NCBI RefSeq assembly: GCF_004770145.1
Contig: NZ_RQFW01000016.1
Span: 62,001 to 126,000 of the forward strand
Length of the DNA: 64,000 nucleotides
Source: Leptospira bourretii
GTDB taxonomy: Bacteria; Spirochaetota; Leptospiria; Leptospirales; Leptospiraceae
Direction: 5' to 3'
Under the pieces are notes generated by a model. It worked only from the letters and a program-made list of their open reading frames with translations. It had not been told where the DNA came from and ran no database searches. Position numbers and translations under genes: made by a program. Positions 60,450 through 64,000 of this stretch are shown piece by piece; position 1 is the first letter of the stretch, and every line of letters begins with the position of its first letter.

Positions 60450-61775
60450 TTTTTTATTTTGTCCCGACCAATACAATTGGAAGAATGGATTTTGCCATCG
60501 ACTTGTTCCAATTTTGGAACGGATGAGTTCTTCATCTATTTTTTTCAAAACGTTCACATGATCTTTTAAAAATCTCCATTGGACTTCTTCTTTTTTTTGA
60601 GGAGAAAGAAATTCTTTGGAAATATTTAAAATAGATTCTTGGATTCCGATTAATGCAGGAAGTAAAATCGACCGAACTGCTTGGTAATCAAAATTGGATT
60701 TTCTTGCAATTGATTCGTGTAACCACCATAAGGTTTCGGAATAAGTTTTATTGGATGATAAACTCGAAGAACCTATGAAGTTTTTTGTTCCAAAATAAAA
60801 TGGTTTAAATAAACTTAAACACGGTGTGGATGTTCCTGTATAAAATACTCTGAGTGGGTCTTGGTTGGTTTCAGAAGTGTCCCATTCAACAATTAAACTT
60901 CCGTTCGTTTGATTCGGTGTTGTGGGTCCTGTCGCATGTAAACATAAGGATTTCATTGAAGAAGAAGATGGTTCGAATTCATCGTTTTCGATCGTATGTG
61001 TTTTTAAAGTGTCCATAGCATGTTTTGTAGTATAACTTGCATTTTCCAATTCTAAACTTTCTGCAGTTTTTTGGTGCAGAGATCGTCTGTCTTTGCAATG
61101 GCTCATATATGTATAAAATCGATCGCTAAAATGGTCTTTAAAAGAAAATTCTTGATTAGGTTTATTTCGAAGTTTATCTATTAAGTTAGGTGATGAATAT
61201 TCAAAATCGGAACCAATTGTGAGTCCATTTGAAATGGCATAAAAAGTATCTATTTTTTTTGCTACCCAGTAACGATCTGCAGTTTCTAATACATATCCAT
61301 CTTTTCTATCTGCAATGATAAAGCTGTTATGATAAAAGAAGGACTGATTTTCATAACCTCCACATGCATCTTGCCCGTAAGTTTCTAAAAGTTCGGTAAT
61401 AAGGAATAATCCATCTTTAGCCGATTTACATCTTTCTAAAGCCAAACGGATCAGGTCCATTCCTGTTAAACCATCATTTTTTTTTGGTATTTTTAGATTG
61501 GTAAAAACTGCTTCATTGCCAATACAAAGTCCGAATTCATTCACACCCATCTCTGCACCCCACATATGAAATGGTTTGCTCAAAAAAACTTCATAAGTAA
61601 CGGGAGTTTGCGGAATCTCAATATAGGTAGTACGTAGTTTTGAACCTTTTTTATGTTCTAAACGAGGAACATGAAGTATGGATTGTGCTTCGTTTGGTTC
61701 GCGATCCGAGTTTTTCGCAAAGATTCTTTTTTGAGTTTTGGTAAATTTTTCAGTGGCAAGAGAGGTGTCGCACAT
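60429..61775 (-). CDS. C69-family dipeptidase, secernin-like
   Basis: N-terminal-nucleophile hydrolase of peptidase family C69. The 448-residue product begins MCDTSL, so Cys2 becomes the catalytic N-terminal residue once Met is removed, with no propeptide. Family blocks: FAKNSDREPNEAQ, MWGAEMGVNEFGLCIGNEAV, LGQ-like ACGGYENQSFFYHNSFIIAD and HATGPTTPNQTNGSLIVEW. Cytoplasmic, likely cleaving dipeptides or amides. Convergent with and overlapping glycerate kinase. It is divergent from the ATPase gene 54 bases away. Confidence 0.88.
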   Translation of the reverse strand: MCDTSLATEKFTKTQKRIFAKNSDREPNEAQSILHVPRLEHKKGSKLRTTYIEIPQTPVTYEVFLSKPFHMWGAEMGVNEFGLCIGNEAVFTNLKIPKKNDGLTGMDLIRLALERCKSAKDGLFLITELLETYGQDACGGYENQSFFYHNSFIIADRKDGYVLETADRYWVAKKIDTFYAISNGLTIGSDFEYSSPNLIDKLRNKPNQEFSFKDHFSDRFYTYMSHCKDRRSLHQKTAESLELENASYTTKHAMDTLKTHTIENDEFEPSSSSMKSLCLHATGPTTPNQTNGSLIVEWDTSETNQDPLRVFYTGTSTPCLSLFKPFYFGTKNFIGSSSLSSNKTYSETLWWLHESIARKSNFDYQAVRSILLPALIGIQESILNISKEFLSPQKKEEVQWRFLKDHVNVLKKIDEELIRSKIGTSRWQNPFFQLYWSGQNKKLGIPFR

Positions 61776-61829
61776 TCTAGAATGTTAAACAGATTTTTTA
61801 TAAAACACAAGAGCAAATCAAATAAGAAT

Positions 61830-64000
61830 ATGCCTTCGATTCCAAAACAAATTTCAGAATACATCCTCATGGGTTTAACCCAAGAACAGGTTCGAAAAAA
61901 CCGTACCAAGTATGGTGCTAATGAAATCAGCTCTTCAAAGAAGAAAGGGATTTTTCAGATGTTGTTTGGGGTTGTGACAGAGCCGATGATTCTGCTTCTC
62001 ATTTCCATAAGTATCGTTTATTTGCTTTTGGGTGATCGTGGAGAGGCTCTTTTGTTGTTATTTTCCGTTGTCGGCATCATCACGATTACTTTTTACCAAG
62101 AGAAAAAAACAGAAACTGCAATCTCTGCCTTACGTTCACTAGCGAGCCCAAGAACCAATGTCATTCGTGACAAACAAATCATTCGGATCGAAGGAAAAGA
62201 TGTAGTTTATGATGATCTATTGATTTTGAACGAAGGAGATCGAGTTCCTGCTGATTGCGAATTGATCTCTGATCGAATGTTTTCTTGTGATGAGTCTTTG
62301 TTAACTGGAGAATCGGTCCCTGTTTCCAAATCACAATCCAATTCTGTTTTTTGTGGGTCGTTAGTTGTTAGTGGAGAGGGAGTTTGTCGTGTGAATGCTG
62401 TAGGAAATCACACAGAAATTGGGAAAATTGGGCGTAAAATTGCCGATGAAACAGTTGGCCGAACATTACTCGAAATAGAAGTAGCACGTCTTGTGCGTAA
62501 TTTATTTATTGTGGCTGCTTCTTTATGTGTCATCCTTGCTCTTTATTTTGGAATTGTCAAAAGCCAATGGTTACATGGTCTACTTTCGGGTTTAACATTG
62601 GCAATCGGATTGATGCCAGAGGAACTGCCACTGGTGTTAACCATATTTTTTGCCTTAGGTGCATTTCGTTTGAGTACAAAAAATGTTTTGGTTAGGAGAT
62701 CATCAATCATTGAAACTTTAGGTGCGGCTACGGTTCTTTGTTCTGATAAAACGGGGACCATTACCCAAAATAAAATGAAGGTTGGGATTGTTGTTACAAA
62801 ATCTGAAACAGCCACTTTGCATCCAGAATCCAATCTTTCCGAAGATGTAAAAGATTTATTACAAATTGCTTATTGTGCCTCCAAACATCCAAGTTTTGAT
62901 CCAATGGATATCGCTATATCCGATTGTTTGGTTTCTTTCCATGAAATAGATGATTCGGCTTTGTTATCTGTGAAAGATTTTCCGTTGACACCAGACCATT
63001 TAACGATGGTTCGTGTATTGCAAGAAAAAAATGCCTACCAGAGTTATGCCAAAGGTTCTCCAGAGGCAATTTTTGATTTATGTCAATTTGATTCTGCAGA
63101 GTCAAATTTTTGGACAACAAAAACAAATGAATTAGCAAAAGCAGGATACAGAGTTCTTGGTGTTGCCAAATCAAAATCACCATCTTCGAATATTCCTGAA
63201 GAAAGAAAACACGTTGATTATTTGTTTTATGGACTATTGGCATTTTTAGATCCCATTCGTGAGATAGTTCCTTTGGCAGTAAAAACAGCCTACGATTCGG
63301 GAATTCGTGTGATTATGATTACAGGAGATTATCCAGAAACTGCTAAAAACATTGCAGACCAAATTGGATTAAAGGATTCTCATTTGGTTTATACGGGAAA
63401 GGCTTTGGCCAGTTTGAATGAAACAGAATTACAATCTGTCATCCGAACTTGTAATGTTTTTTCTAGGGTAAGCCCGGAAGACAAATGGCGAATTGTTCGT
63501 ATGTTAAAAGCGGATGGTGAGATTGTTGCTATGACAGGGGATGGTGTCAACGACGCTCCTGCATTGCGTACGGCAAATATCGGTGTGGCAATGGGGGAAA
63601 GAGGAACTGATGTTGCGCGAGAAGCAGCCGACATTGTTTTGTTAGATGATTCATTCTCTTCTATTTTGGAGTCGGTAAAGATCGGAAGGCAAATTTTTGA
63701 TAACTTAAAAAAAGCATTAGGATACTTGATTGGAGTTCATATCCCAATTGTTGGTATTACATTTTTTCCGATTATTTTTGATTGGCCTATTGTTGTTTTA
63801 TCTGCCATTCATATTGTATTTATGGAAATGGTCATTGATCCTACTTGTACAATTGTATTTGAAAGGGAATCGCAAGAAGCTGATTTGATGAAACGAAAAC
63901 CGAGGGAAACATCGGAACCACTTTTGGATAAAGAATTGTTTATCAATTCCTTGATCCAGGGTGCCATTTCTTTGTTATCTGTTGTATCATCATATTGGAT
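61830..64000 (+). CDS. Cation-transporting P-type ATPase, 3' end outside window
   Basis: Type II-like P-type ATPase, open to the end of the window (about 723 codons). N-terminal cation-ATPase domain (GLTQEQVRKNRTKYGANEIS), actuator domain with TGES (LLTGESVPVS), M4 with GLMPEELPLVLT, phosphorylation site Asp306 in CSDKTGTIT, and hinge MTGDGVNDAPALRTANIGVA. The PEELP form in M4 is seen in calcium-type and related pumps; the ion cannot be fixed without M5-M6. ATG 61830 is chosen; an in-frame ATG at 61782 would add 16 basic residues. The downstream part would complete the last membrane helices. Confidence 0.92.
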   Translation, partial: MPSIPKQISEYILMGLTQEQVRKNRTKYGANEISSSKKKGIFQMLFGVVTEPMILLLISISIVYLLLGDRGEALLLLFSVVGIITITFYQEKKTETAISALRSLASPRTNVIRDKQIIRIEGKDVVYDDLLILNEGDRVPADCELISDRMFSCDESLLTGESVPVSKSQSNSVFCGSLVVSGEGVCRVNAVGNHTEIGKIGRKIADETVGRTLLEIEVARLVRNLFIVAASLCVILALYFGIVKSQWLHGLLSGLTLAIGLMPEELPLVLTIFFALGAFRLSTKNVLVRRSSIIETLGAATVLCSDKTGTITQNKMKVGIVVTKSETATLHPESNLSEDVKDLLQIAYCASKHPSFDPMDIAISDCLVSFHEIDDSALLSVKDFPLTPDHLTMVRVLQEKNAYQSYAKGSPEAIFDLCQFDSAESNFWTTKTNELAKAGYRVLGVAKSKSPSSNIPEERKHVDYLFYGLLAFLDPIREIVPLAVKTAYDSGIRVIMITGDYPETAKNIADQIGLKDSHLVYTGKALASLNETELQSVIRTCNVFSRVSPEDKWRIVRMLKADGEIVAMTGDGVNDAPALRTANIGVAMGERGTDVAREAADIVLLDDSFSSILESVKIGRQIFDNLKKALGYLIGVHIPIVGITFFPIIFDWPIVVLSAIHIVFMEMVIDPTCTIVFERESQEADLMKRKPRETSEPLLDKELFINSLIQGAISLLSVVSSYW

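Noticed and set aside
1..64000. tRNA, rRNA, CRISPR arrays, insertion sequences or prophage
   Set aside because: I looked at all intergenic stretches for cloverleaf-type arms, regular repeats and transposase or integrase motifs and saw none.

Overview
The window is a low-GC (roughly 38-40%) stretch of a spirochaete chromosome, most likely a Leptospira of the saprophytic type. This rests on many lipoproteins with loose spirochaetal lipoboxes, a DUF1554-type lipoprotein (a family largely confined to Leptospira), a cysteine-free PerR of the leptospiral kind, 7TM-DISM receptors fused to SpoIIE-type phosphatases, and frequent TTG/GTG starts. The species is inferred, not shown. I see no rRNA, tRNA, insertion sequence, prophage or CRISPR array.

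Layout. 1-8.8 kb: a partial, apparently exported catalase-peroxidase (katG) behind three PerR-like boxes; a small Cys-containing lipoprotein; eutB-eutC (adenosylcobalamin-dependent ethanolamine ammonia-lyase), apparently on a leaderless transcript; a candidate cobalamin riboswitch in front of a cysteine-rich CWC protein; a membrane LuxR-type regulator; two lipoproteins. 8.9-13.8 kb: a GST-ArsR-SRPBCC operon with paired operators, a chemotaxis receptor and a nucleoside deoxyribosyltransferase. 13.9-22.8 kb: a 1075-residue receptor/kinase/receiver/phosphatase hybrid, a membrane-anchored PLP enzyme, an exported esterase, a luciferase-like oxidoreductase, an AraC regulator and an NmrA-like protein. 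22.8-28.3 kb: a divergent endoglycoceramidase and neutral ceramidase pair sharing a duplicated promoter module, followed by a TetR regulator. 28.3-34.4 kb: a beta-helix lipoprotein, then a TetR gene divergent from fadH and an acyl-CoA dehydrogenase, with twin operators between them. 34.4-42.8 kb: serine hydrolase, EF-hand protein, hemolysin III, Cys-rich secreted protein, oxidoreductase/TetR divergent pair, lipoprotein, alginate-export-like porin, DUF1415 protein.

42.99-49.53 kb holds a complete six-gene EBO cluster, eboA-eboF, tightly packed on one strand and followed by a double cyclic-nucleotide-domain regulator. The EBO product is unknown. The enzyme set (TatD-like hydrolase, UbiA prenyltransferase, dehydroquinate-synthase-like cyclase, TIM-barrel protein, alkaline-phosphatase-superfamily protein) suggests synthesis of a prenylated cyclitol-like compound.

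49.5-64 kb: DoxX-like and winged-helix proteins, PanE-like reductase, perR with its own PerR-like boxes, a receptor-phosphatase overlapping a histidine kinase gene, a flavoprotein/NapH-like ferredoxin fusion, glycerate 2-kinase, a C69 peptidase and a P-type ATPase cut by the window end.

Two themes recur. Several local regulators have clear paired or perfect palindromes next to their genes (ArsR, two TetR, PerR). Lipid use is well represented (glycosphingolipid hydrolysis, unsaturated fatty-acid beta-oxidation, ethanolamine).
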